A stretch of DNA of 64,000 nucleotides from Euphorbia lathyris. Its lineage: Eukaryota; Streptophyta; Magnoliopsida; Malpighiales; Euphorbiaceae. The stretch's first letter is position 1; every line of letters begins with the position of its first letter. Positions 55,233 to 64,000 of the stretch are shown here, piece after piece. The notes beneath the pieces are model-generated. The model searched no databases. It was not told the origin of the DNA and was given only the letters and a program-made list of their open reading frames with translations. The stretch covers positions 81,423,501 to 81,487,500 of the forward strand of contig NC_088916.1 in NCBI RefSeq assembly GCF_963576675.1, given 5' to 3'. Made by a program: the position numbers and the translations under genes.

Positions 55233-56030
55233 GGTTAAATGCACCATTGTAAAATAAGAAATTAGAGAGAGATGGAGAAGAAGGTGTATTTGATTTTTAT
55301 TTTTAATTTTGGGGTTTGTTTATGATAATTAGATAATAAAGGGTTTAATTTATAAAATAAATAAATATAAGGACCAAATTAACTCTTTATCTTTTGACTT
55401 TTAACACTGTTAGTCAATTTGGTATGTGTTTGCTAACGGAATGAACCTCAAGATACCATTTTGTAAATTTTTAAACCACAAAGCTGCAATAAAAAACAGA
55501 TGTAACTAGAAGGTTTATTTTTGTACTTATCCTTTTAATTTATTCTGTGAATATGCATCTTATTTTTTTCTCAACCGAATGATTAATTGATTACATTTTA
55601 AGCAAACTAAGAGAACTAACGTGACTGTTAGAAATAAAAACTCCTAACGAATCGACCCCTTAGCAAAAGATATATTAGCCGCACCAGCAACCTTGAATTA
55701 TCGTAGATTTTATATTCAAAACTAACTTTTATAATCATTATGGGTTTAATGTGACATAAAATAAAAAGAATAAAAATCAATGTTGTTAGAATCAAATCGA
55801 ACATCAATCCAGATTTATAATTGGATTATAAGTCACTAGTTCAATCCAATAACTCGGATTGGTCGAACCGAATTATGTAATAATTAAATAAATAATAGTA
55901 TATAGTTAATTTAAAATTATTAACCGGTTAAAATTGTTTATTTTTGAACTGGATAAGTTCTATAAATTCATCACAATCATGTTTCTTTCTCGTTACAACA
56001 ATTTTTGTATCAAACTATTAGTATTTCAAC
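55233..56030. other. Intergenic DNA with eroded repeats
   Basis: No gene. A GAACCG/AACCGGTT-rich stretch (55790-55950) resembles 57600-57720 and 58015-58120 and may be another decayed TE family. Confidence 0.4.
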
Positions 56031-56035
56031 TTTAA

Positions 56036-56322
56036 AGGTCAGTTTGGCTACTTACTGTTTGTTGTTCCTGTTTACTGATTGTTGTTCCTGTTTGCTGTTT
56101 GCATTTGGAAAATACTGCTTTTTCAAAAAATAGAGATTCTCTATTTTTGTAAAAAGCTACTTTTCAGTTGTAAAAGGCAAACATTGGAGTCTAACCAAAC
56201 ACCTAAAACTTTGCATTTTAAAATGAAAAGGCAAACAGGAAGAGTCTAACCAAACAGATAAAACTCTGCATTTTAAAATGAAAAGGCAAACATGAGGTGA
56301 AAAGTAGGTAAATAAACACCCC
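56036..56322. mobile_element. Harbinger-like MITE
   Basis: Flanked by TAA (56033-56035 and 56323-56325). Ends AGGTCAGTTTGGCTACTTAC and ...AAATAAACACCCCC inverted. An internal duplication of about 65 bp repeats AACTCTGCATTTTAAAATGA with CAAACA near 56205 and 56265. Confidence 0.8.
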
Positions 56323-56390
56323 CTAAGTTTTTATCATTTAGGTAGAAAAAAAAGTATGTGATTTATGAAAGTAACGAGACTTAAATCTAA

Positions 56391-56952
56391 GGCCTAATAT
56401 ATCACCAGTTCCTTGAATTTATCCATAAAAGTAGATTGGCTCTTTGCACTTTGTTAGTGTCTCAGCAGTTCTCTAAATTTGCTTATTTCATATCAGCAAC
56501 TATCTAAACTTGTCCATAAAAATAAATTAGCTCCCTAAACTTTGCAAGTGTCTCACCAGCTCCCTAAACTTGCTTATTCCGTAACAGCTAAATACAAAAA
56601 CTATAATACCAATTCTCGATCCTCATCCATTCGATCCCTCAAACCTGCAACACTAACTCTTATAATAGGTTGAAAGGTAAGAGAGAAAGAATGATCTCTC
56701 GAATAGATAAAGATGCATTTTTAGAATTTAGCTTTAACAAGTTTTTGTATTTAGTTGTTACGGAATAAGCAAGTTTAGGGAGCTGGTGATACACTTGCAA
56801 AGTTCAAAGAGCTACTATATTTTTTATGAACAAGTTTAGGGAGCTGGTGATACGAAATAAGCAAGTTTAGGGAGCTGGTGAGACACTAGTAAAATTCAGG
56901 GAGTAAATCTACTTTTATGGACAAGTTCAGGGAGCTAGTGATGTATTAAACC
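56391..56952. mobile_element. Mutator-like long-TIR MITE (CTCCCTAAACTTG modules)
   Basis: Exact 9-bp TSD TAAATCTAA (56382-56390 and 56953-56961). Ends GGCCTAATATATCACCAGTT and the inverse (AGCTAGTGATGTATTAAACC). Each arm has several copies of a module with CTCCCTAAACTTGCTTATT. 562 bp. Confidence 0.88.
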
Positions 56953-56998
56953 TAAATCTAAAGTTTTTCAAAATAATATTTTTTTTAATTAATTTTTA

Positions 56999-57584
56999 GG
57001 GATAATGTGTAAAAATACCTCTAACGTTTCTAACTAGGAGCAATTTTACTCCTAACATCTAAAATGATGCAATTTTACCCCTGACATTAGTTGTCAAGAG
57101 CAATTTTACCCATAACATTGTTAAGTTTCGTCAATTTGAGAAATAGTTCATCAAACAATCTTATCGGTCATGAATCTTGTCGTCTACACTTTACATGCGA
57201 GTCATTTTTATCACTAATCAGTAACAGATCATAAATATATGATTAGACGTATTTTTTTTTTACAAAAATATACTGTTTTTTAGTACGAGTTGGAAAAAAA
57301 TTTCAAAAAATTTCACTGAATATATAAATATTAATTTCAATTTCTATTATTGAATCACATTAAATATGATTTTTTTTTAAAACAAACTGATATGCAATTA
57401 ATGCAGAATAAGGAACAAAATACTTGTGTTTTATAATAATGTCTGAAATTAACTAAATTTGACAATGTTAGAAGTAAAATTGCTCTTGGATGCCAACGTT
57501 AGAGGTAAAATTGCATAATTTTAGATGTTAAGGATAAAATTGCTCACAGTTATAAACGTTAGAAATATCTTTGCATCTTATCCC
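56999..57584. mobile_element. Long-TIR MITE, family GATAAGGTGCAAAAATACC (reference copy)
   Basis: Exact 9-bp TSD TAATTTTTA (56990-56998 and 57585-57593), fitting Mutator-like transposition. Left end GGGATAATGTGTAAAAATAC, right end ATATCTTTGCATCTTATCCC. Each arm of about 150 bp holds three or four ACCYCTAACGTY modules spaced about 35-45 bp apart. The core contains GTACGAGTTGGAAAAAAATT. Non-coding. Confidence 0.9.
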
Positions 57585-57653
57585 TAATTTTTAAAAAATA
57601 GAAAACCAAGGTTATATCGGATTCCGATTGGATCGCCCTGGTTCTTGTCAAAT

Positions 57654-57870
57654 GTTGAAGATTAACAAATCGAGCAGACCGAAAACTTAGCCGGTTCATG
57701 GCCCAACCGGCCGGTCAGATCCATGTACAAGTCTGACAACTGAAAAAACATAATCCCTATTTCTCATCATCATTACAAAGCCATTGTTTTGGATAAACCT
57801 TTGAAAAAAAGAAAAAGGTAAGATTTTTACAATTGAAAGTTGCAAACACAAACTAAAAAAATGGACACAA
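57654..57870. repeat. Direct repeat copy 1 (partner at 58576)
   Basis: Starting TTAACAAATCGAGCAGACCG, about 200 bp recur at 58576-58785 with few differences, including CCTATTTCTCATCATCATTA and TTTGGATAAACCTTTGAAAA. Confidence 0.9.
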
Positions 57871-58126
57871 TACGCGCACATTTCTCAATCCATCGTTAAT
57901 CTTTTCAACTCGTCATTAATTCGCTGTCTCACTCACAATAAAAATTAGAATTTTTTTTATTTTTATATTTTTTACTAATGATTAGAAACCAAAATAATTA
58001 GTTAATCTATTAATGATTAACCGAATTTAGTAGATTAGTGAATAATTAATGTTTTCAAAAGACCAATCAAATGGTTAACCGACCGAATTGACCTTAATGG
58101 ACTGGTTAACCGATCACAATTTTTTT

Positions 58127-58193
58127 CACATGGACTCTGATGAACCACGTGAATTTGTTCATTCACCGTTAGATGTAGGCTGATTAAATCTAA
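58127..58193. mobile_element. Half copy of the foldback MITE at 53903
   Basis: CACATGGACTCTGATGAACC through GTAGGCTGATTAAATCTAA matches one arm of that element. It ends exactly at the TAA used by the Tourist-like MITE. Confidence 0.7.
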
Positions 58194-58575
58194 GAGCATC
58201 TCCAACAGCGTCTTAAATTGGTTCTTAAGTTAAAATTTGAGGAGAGAGAATGAAAAATAAGCTCCAACAGTCTCTTAGCGGCTCATCAAATCACTAAGAG
58301 CCTCTCCATACTCTCTATTAATAGAGAGCCTCTCTCCACCTCTTAGTGTCTCTCTTAATTCATTTTTTATTAATAATTTATTATTGAGGAGTATATCTCC
58401 TCATACTATTGGTAAATATAACAACAATTAATAATTTTAATGATAAAATAATAAATAAGGAGTGGATATAATGAGTATTGTTGAAGATGATATGTCTTAG
58501 TCACTCTTAAATCACTAAGAGTCAATTATTTATATTACTTTTAGAGAGCTCACTAAAAGTCTCTTGGAGATGCTC
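58194..58575. mobile_element. Tourist/Harbinger MITE (GAGCATCTCCAACAG)
   Basis: TIRs GAGCATCTCCAACAGCGTCT and the inverse (AGTCTCTTGGAGATGCTC), flanked by TAA (58191-58193 and 58576-58578). 382 bp. The end motif is characteristic of a widespread plant Tourist-like family. Confidence 0.92.
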
Positions 58576-58785
58576 TAACAAATCGAGCAGACCGAAAACT
58601 TAGCCGGTTCGCGGCCCAACCGGCTGGTCAGATCCATGTCCAAGATCTGACAACTGAAAAAACATAATCCCTATTTCTCATCATCATTACAAAGTCACTG
58701 TTTTGGATAAACCTTTGAAAAAAAGAAAAAGGTAAGAGATTCTTACAATTCAAAGTTGAAAAACACAAACGAAAAAAATGGTCTT
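58576..58785. repeat. Direct repeat copy 2 (partner at 57654)
   Basis: Starts right at the right TSD of the Tourist-like MITE. The period to copy 1 is about 920 bp. It lies about 800 bp upstream of the kinase ATG. Confidence 0.9.
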
Positions 58786-59458
58786 AACTTAACTAAACTA
58801 AAGTAAACAAAAACAACAGAGTTCTTCTGGTTTTCCATTTCCTTTTACTTCCTTCCACTAATTTTGGAATCTTCCTATACCATTGCTGTCTGAATTTTTT
58901 GTCACTTATCACACAAACAAAAATAGTTAAATTTGTAAAGTTGTTCAGATGCAGACAACACACCCCCAAATCAAACTGAAAAAGCTGTTCTCTTTTGTCT
59001 TCTTCATATTCCAAATCCCTAATTAAAGCTCCTAATCTCATGTTTTCCCCCTAATCACACAGTAAGGTCAAAAGGGTAATCCCACACCCGACGCCATTGC
59101 AGCATAGAGAGAGAATTAGAAGAAAATAAAAAAAGACCCCTCTTTTATTAAAAGGCCCACATCATCGGGAGAAAACCCCAATGCGAAACCCCTCATCATT
59201 ATTCAGGATTATTTAATTTGCCGCTAAATCTGCCGCTTACTTTGTTTGTTTTGCTTACTAATTTAAGGTTTTAGACATAATAGGTAGGAATTCCCCCAAT
59301 TTCCCTTCAAACTGTAATTTGGGGGTTCTATTTGTGGAAATATTGATTTTCTATGCTAATCTTGTGTAATTATTTGGGGGTTTTTTTGGTTAGTTCTTAT
59401 GGCGATTAAAGGGTAATTGAACGGACATAGACATTGATAATAATTTCATTTTTGAGTT

Positions 59459-59485
59459 CTCTCCTCCTCGGGAGTAGAGGAGAGA
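59459..59485 (+). promoter_or_regulatory. Hairpin in the kinase gene's promoter or leader
   Basis: CTCTCCTC and GAGGAGAG form a perfect 8-bp stem, followed by a T/C-rich tract (59490-59540) typical of plant leaders. Function unknown. Confidence 0.35.
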
Positions 59486-59543
59486 ATAAAAGGAAGTTTT
59501 TTTTTTCTTCTTTATCTCTCTTCTTCTTCTCTGTGTGTTCTTT

Positions 59544-59555
59544 GATGAGGGATTA
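59544..59555 (+). promoter_or_regulatory. Minimal uORF before the kinase gene
   Basis: ATGAGGGATTAG (three codons and stop) ends 18 nt before the main ATG at 59574. It would be in the leader if transcription starts in the upstream T/C-rich tract. Confidence 0.45.
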
Positions 59556-59573
59556 GGGTTTTGGTGGAAAGAA

Positions 59574-62127
59574 ATGAGGTGCTTTGCTTGCCTTAGTTCG
59601 ACGAGAAACGATACTAAGATTGATATTGAAAATGTCTCTGGATCTGGGTTGCGATCTTCTGATTCTTCAGGTTTCTCTCTCCTCTTTCTCTCTCTATAAT
59701 TGTGTCTGCAATTTTGGTGTTTTTGGTTAGTTTGGTGATGAATGTCGGTTTGATTTCGTGTTTTTTCAAATTTGGGGAAATTGCAGGTAGCGGGAAGAAG
59801 AGTTTGAGCTCATCTGGTAATTCCCAATTTTTTCATTGATAGAGAAATGAATTCTGTAATTGGGGATGGTAATTCGTGTTCATGTTATGCTGCACGGAAA
59901 CTCTTTTTCATTAGCGTTTTTGTGTTTCGTGTCCATTTTGTTTTGGTTTCCATTATGGTTTCCTAGCTAATTTTTCTTAGAAATAAGGTTTCCCGGTATC
60001 TGTTTCATTTCGGGTTTCTGTTTCCGTGCAACATAGATGTTAATTATCGAGTTAGTCTCAAACGAGTCGGTTCTAATCCAACCCTGTTATAATGGTGCCA
60101 ATTTAATCTGTTAATGGTCTAACCATAATCATAGCGTTGTTTTCGTGGCTGTTCGCGAGTCGCGTATAATGTCGTGTTCGTGTTGTGTTATGTTAATTAT
60201 CGAGTCAAACAAGTCGGTTCTAACCTGACTTGTTATAATTGTGCCAACCTAATCTGTTAATGGTCTAACTAATAATCGTAGGGGTTTTCGTGTCTGTTTG
60301 CGAGTCACATATAATGTAGTGTTCTTGTTTGTGTTTGTGTTATGTTAATTATCGAGTTAGTCTCAAATGAGTTGGTTCTAATCCAACTGTGTTATAATCG
60401 TGCCAACCTAATCTGTTAATGGTCTAACTCGTAATCATAGCGTTGTTTTGGTGTTTGTTTGCGAGTCACATATAATGTCATGTTCGTGTGATGTTGTTTG
60501 GCTCTTTCATGGGAAAATGCGGGCGTGCTAGAGAATTATAGTATTCTCGAACTATGGAATGAAATTGAGTGCGCTTTCTAACTTCTAAATATCAAACGAC
60601 GGTAAGGAATAAAGAGACCTAAAATTCCAAAGGATTCGATTATCAAAACGATACCGACCTTACATAAATGATTAAGAACAAACAAAATAAAATTGAAAGG
60701 AAATGATGTGCTTGGATTGAAATTAAACTGAATGTCTACAGACTGAAAAATAAACTTGAAAAGGGAAAAACTGAATCTGAGAATTCTAAATTGTTGAAGT
60801 CTAGACATAATTTGCTAGAGTTTTGCTTGGATGTCTTTAGTTTTTGAGTCTTTGTCTTCATCGTGATTGCTTCATTTTATAGACGTTGGGGAAACTTCCT
60901 GCTTTATTCCACAAGTCACGTTCTCCGTATTGAGTAACTGCTCCACTTTAACTTCCACGATGAATTGATACGTACACTTTCTGATTTTTTTTTGCTTTTT
61001 AATTTGCCGGGCCGAGCTTTGGCCTGTTCAAGCTCGGCTCGCTATAAAATTAACGAGCTCGAGCCCGAGCCGAGCTTGCTATAAAATTAACGAGCCAAGC
61101 CCGAGCCGAGCTTGCTATAAAATTAACGAGCCGAGCCCGAGCCGAGCATTGGCTTGCTCAATGAGCTTGAGCCGAGCTTCGAGCTTGTTTCGAGCCCAAA
61201 ATCCTCTTTTGGACTTGGTTCATTAAGAAAATTATCTTTGATAACGGTGACATTTGATCCATCGGTCTATTTTGGATTTTTGGATTAACATTAACCGTCC
61301 AAAAGTTTGATCCAAAATCTATTTAACAAATTCTAATCCATTTATATTATGTTCGGAAAAACTTCCTATTCGAGTAACAATTGTAATTTTATTACTTCCA
61401 TATGTGTCCTTTTCGAGTTAGCAAGTTAATCCCAATAGAATTGAAAAATTTGCATGTCAATTTCATGTTAACACAAAAATGACTCGTTACATGATTAATA
61501 AAAACACTAATTCATTAAATTTGTATTGTGTTCGTGTCATGTTGTCGGGTGGTTCGTGTACACAATTGCCACCTCTAATTCTGTTCTTGAACAGGCAGTA
61601 AGAAAGCTACACAATCCACTGGGGCGCAGAGTTTTACATTCCGTGAACTTGCAACTGCCACCAGCAATTTCCGGGAGGCAAATCTGCTCGGAGAAGGCGG
61701 TTTTGGGAAGGTTTACAAAGGCCGGTTAGACTCAGGCCAGGCACGTCCGAAAACTGATTATGATATTCTCGTGCATTGTCCGATTTAATTTATAAATGCA
61801 GATTTTTGTTTATTAGGGGTTTCAATTCAGGTTGACGTTTATGTTATCCGATAACCGTGTCAGTCGGGTTGTCTGTGTAAATCGTATTCTTAGCCTAACA
61901 TTTTTGCAGTTTCGGTTTTCTGTGTATTGACGATCAGGTTGTAGCGGTTAAACAACTTAACCAAGATGGTATTCAAGGCTTTCAGGAATTTATCGTGGAG
62001 GTTCTCATGTTAAGCCTCTTACACCATCCGAATCTCGTGACCTTGATCGGCTACTGCACTGCTGGTGATCAAAGACTACTCGTTTACGAATATATGCAAA
62101 TGGGTAGTCTGGAAAACCATCTTTTCG
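59574..62127 (+). CDS. Receptor-like cytoplasmic kinase VII (PBL21/PBL22-like), exons 1-4, partial
   Basis: Exons 59574-59670, 59787-59816, 61595-61740 and 61938-62127 join in frame to 154 codons plus one base; the gene continues past 64000. The start MRCFACLSS resembles PBL21/22-type proteins, with Cys residues that could be acylated but no Gly at position 2 for myristoylation. [13 protein letters not shown] leads into the kinase domain: glycine loop [11 protein letters not shown] (75-85), catalytic Lys96 (VVAVKQL), helix-C Glu112 (FIVEV), then NLVTLIGYC and [17 protein letters not shown]. These kinases relay signals from plasma-membrane receptors. The catalytic and activation loops lie outside the window. 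Intron 2 (1.8 kb) and intron 4 (over 1.8 kb) are filled with repeats. Intron 3 has a GC donor. Confidence 0.9.
60040..60495. repeat. Three tandem units of about 152 bp in kinase intron 2
   Basis: GTTAATTATCGAGT starts units at about 60040, 60192 and 60344. Each contains CTAATCTGTTAATGGTCTAA (one variant) and GCGAGTC...TATAATGT words. Units differ by small changes, so they are not very recent. Confidence 0.85.
61006..61200. repeat. 36-bp GC-rich tandem repeat in kinase intron 2
   Basis: GCTATAAAATTAACGAG recurs at 61041, 61078 and 61114, separated by GAGCCCGAGCCGAGC words. The block looks like the end of a hAT MITE similar to that at 42752. Confidence 0.8.
61741..61937 (+). other. GC-AG intron (intron 3 of the kinase gene)
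   Basis: Exon end GGCCAG is followed by GCACGT; the acceptor is ATCAG at 61933-61937. Only this junction gives the conserved [10 protein letters not shown]. The nearest GT (61745) would break the frame. Confidence 0.87.
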
Positions 62128-62249
62128 GTAAATTTCTCGAGCAAAGTAGATAATTTTTGCTTTATCGTGTTCTTAAGTTTGTTGTTTAATAGCTTCGTGT
62201 TGTATGTTTAGTTGTACTTTTTATGACATTTTTCATGATGCGTTTATGC

Positions 62250-62920
62250 GAGTAAATTATACCATCGGTACCTAAACTTTACCCTAGTTCACATTTTGGT
62301 ACTTAGATTACATTTTGTTCCAAAAAATATATACTGAAGTAATGATGACCGGTCAATGCGAGTTTGATGAGTAAATGACACTAATGGTACCTGAACTTTA
62401 TCCTAATTCACACTTTGGTACCTAGATTCATTTTGTCCAAAAAATACACAAGTAAAAATGACTCAACAATTTAGTACATTTGATCTATCAGTAATCGACC
62501 ATTATAAATTAAAAATTGAGACCCATTGTACACTCAATCAACATAAAATTACAATACTACCATTTAACTAAAGGGCAATATTGTAATCTTATGTTAATTG
62601 AGTGTATGGTGAATCCCAATGTTTAGTTTAAAATGGTCAAATTCACGTTGAGCTAACCGATCAAATGTGCTAAATTGTTCAGTCAACTTTACTCGAGTTA
62701 TATTTTTAGGAAAAAATAAAATGCAGGTACCAAAGTGTGAATTGTGGTAAAGTTCAGGTACCATTGATGTAATTAACTCACATTAACCGGTCATTGACCG
62801 GTAAAATGTACTAAATTGTCCTGTCATCGTTATTTCAATTGTATTTTTGAGACAAAAGGTAATCTAGGTACCAAAGTGTAAACTAGGGTAAGTTCAAGTA
62901 CCATTGATGTAGTTTACCCT
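62250..62920. mobile_element. Long-TIR MITE in kinase intron 4, family GTAAATTACACCAATGGTACC
   Basis: Flanks CGTTTATGC (62241-62249) and AGTTTATGC (62921-62929) match at 8 of 9. Arms are two-module, as in the 40584 copy, with the TGTTAATTGAGTGT axis near 62590. Non-coding. Confidence 0.82.
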
Positions 62921-64000
62921 AGTTTATGCTTTTACTGATAGCTTGAATCCGAAAAACTAGACTGCACCCTAGCTAGGAATGACGTTTAACATTGACATGC
63001 TGTTAGCTTGTTCACATGGTTATTCGGTGTTTTGGTATTTTCTATAAGAGAAATTATTTTTTAACGAAGTAAATTACACCAATAGTACCTGAATTTTACC
63101 TTAGTTCACATTTTGGTACCTAGATTATATTTTGTCTCAAAAATATACGTGAAGTAATGATGACTAGACAATTTAGTATATTTTACCAATCAATGACCGC
63201 TTAATGCGAGTTTGATGAGTGAATTACACTAATAGTACTTGAACTTTACCATAATTCACATTTTGGTATGTAGATTCATTTTGTGAAAAAATACACCTCA
63301 AGTAAAAATGACTCAACAATTTAGTACATTTGACCTATCACTAATCGGTAAACTCGAGTTTGACCATTTTAAATTAAAAATTGAGACCAATCATACACTC
63401 AATTAACATAAAATTACAATACTACCATTTAACTAAAGGGCAATATTGTGTAATCTTATGTTAATTGAGTGTATGGTGCGTCCCAATGTTTAGTTCAAAA
63501 TGGCCAAACTCACGTTACCCGATCAAATGAAGTAAATTTTTTAGTCACTTTTACTTGAATTATGTTTTTAGGATAAAATAAAATCCAGGTACCGAAGTGT
63601 GAATTGTGGTGAAGTTTAGGTATCATTGATGTAATTAACTCGTGAAACTCGCGTTGACCGGTAAAATATACTAAATCGTTACTTCAAGTATATTTTTGAG
63701 ACAAAAGGCAATCTAGGTACCAAAGTGTGAACTAGGGTAAAGTTCAAATACCATTGATGTAGTTTACCCTAGTTTATGCTGTTGCTGAGAGCTTGAATCC
63801 GAAAAACTAGACCGCACACTTGCTAGGACGTTTAACTTTGATATGCTGTTAGCTTGTTCACACGGTTATTCAGTGTTTTGGTATTTTCTATAAGAGAAAT
63901 TATTTTTTTAACAAGTAAATTACACCAATGGTACCTGAATTTTATCATAGTTCACACTTTGGTACCTAGATTACATTTTGTCCCAAAAATATATCTGAAG
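62921..64000. repeat. Tandem duplication of about 850 bp: intron spacer plus MITE
   Basis: AGTTTATGCTKTTRCTGA, GCTTGAATCCGAAAAACTAG and TTTTGGTATTTTCTATAAGA occur after the first MITE (from 62921) and again from 63771. Each spacer of about 145 bp is followed by a MITE copy (from about 63067 and about 63913). The last copy is cut by the window edge. Confidence 0.9.

Noticed and set aside
57654..58785. LTR pair of a retroelement for the 200-bp direct repeats
   Set aside because: The repeats lack TG...CA ends, a primer-binding site and a purine tract, and the interior is two MITEs.
1..64000. Endogenous pararetrovirus or other integrated virus
   Set aside because: All reverse transcriptase and RNase H traces fit LINE or copia order; no movement-protein or coat-protein-like sequence was seen.
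1..64000. tRNA, rRNA or organellar DNA insertions
   Set aside because: No convincing cloverleaf, rRNA core or plastid/mitochondrial gene was recognised by eye; the tRNA-like matches are retroelement primer-binding sites.

Overview
The window looks like nuclear DNA of a eudicot plant. It is AT-rich, holds three low-copy genes or gene parts with plant-type introns, and is otherwise packed with plant transposable elements: L1-type LINEs, Ty1/copia, Ty3/gypsy, a TRIM, a Helitron, hAT, Harbinger and Stowaway MITEs, and Mutator-like long-TIR MITEs. I see no bacterial, viral or organellar segment. I cannot name the species.

Host genes. (1) A TANGO2/NRDE-family gene, five coding exons at 8566-10799 (+), 265 codons, apparently intact. 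(2) An intronless GT92 (DUF23) glycosyltransferase gene at 27809-29578 (+), 589 residues, apparently intact. (3) The first four coding exons of a receptor-like cytoplasmic kinase of subfamily VII (PBL21/PBL22-like), from 59574 (+) and running off the right edge. A decayed PPR gene (EMB975-like) lies at about 12216-13000 (-). The first and third genes each use a GC-AG intron.

Repeat landscape, left to right. 1-232: end of a Ty3/gypsy polyprotein, then an LTR start. 711-5540: 5'-truncated L1 on the minus strand with target-site duplications (TSDs). 7079-7844: a long-TIR element holding two further MITEs. 11686-12207: a hAT element inside the PPR pseudogene. 13850-16260: Ty3/gypsy gag and LTR remnant. 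16900-17733: RNase H fragment split by a hAT MITE. 19597-26308: a Harbinger-like element split by a full-length L1 (19941-25983), which itself carries a Harbinger-like MITE. 29809-36757: a dense block of MITEs plus a Helitron with two 5' ends. 37924-38531: a near-palindromic MITE pair. 39024-43210: hAT and long-TIR MITEs. 43514-46705: a TRIM interrupted by a copia fragment. 46881-58782: more MITEs, a candidate long LTR and a short L1 tail.

The most striking theme is a set of long-TIR, non-coding families with 9-10 bp TSDs whose arms are built from short repeated modules. One of them sits in the kinase gene's fourth intron, where element plus flanking intron is tandemly duplicated with a period of about 850 bp and runs past the window end. 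The host genes have no visible functional link to each other. No coding transposase was found, so the MITEs would depend on enzymes encoded elsewhere.
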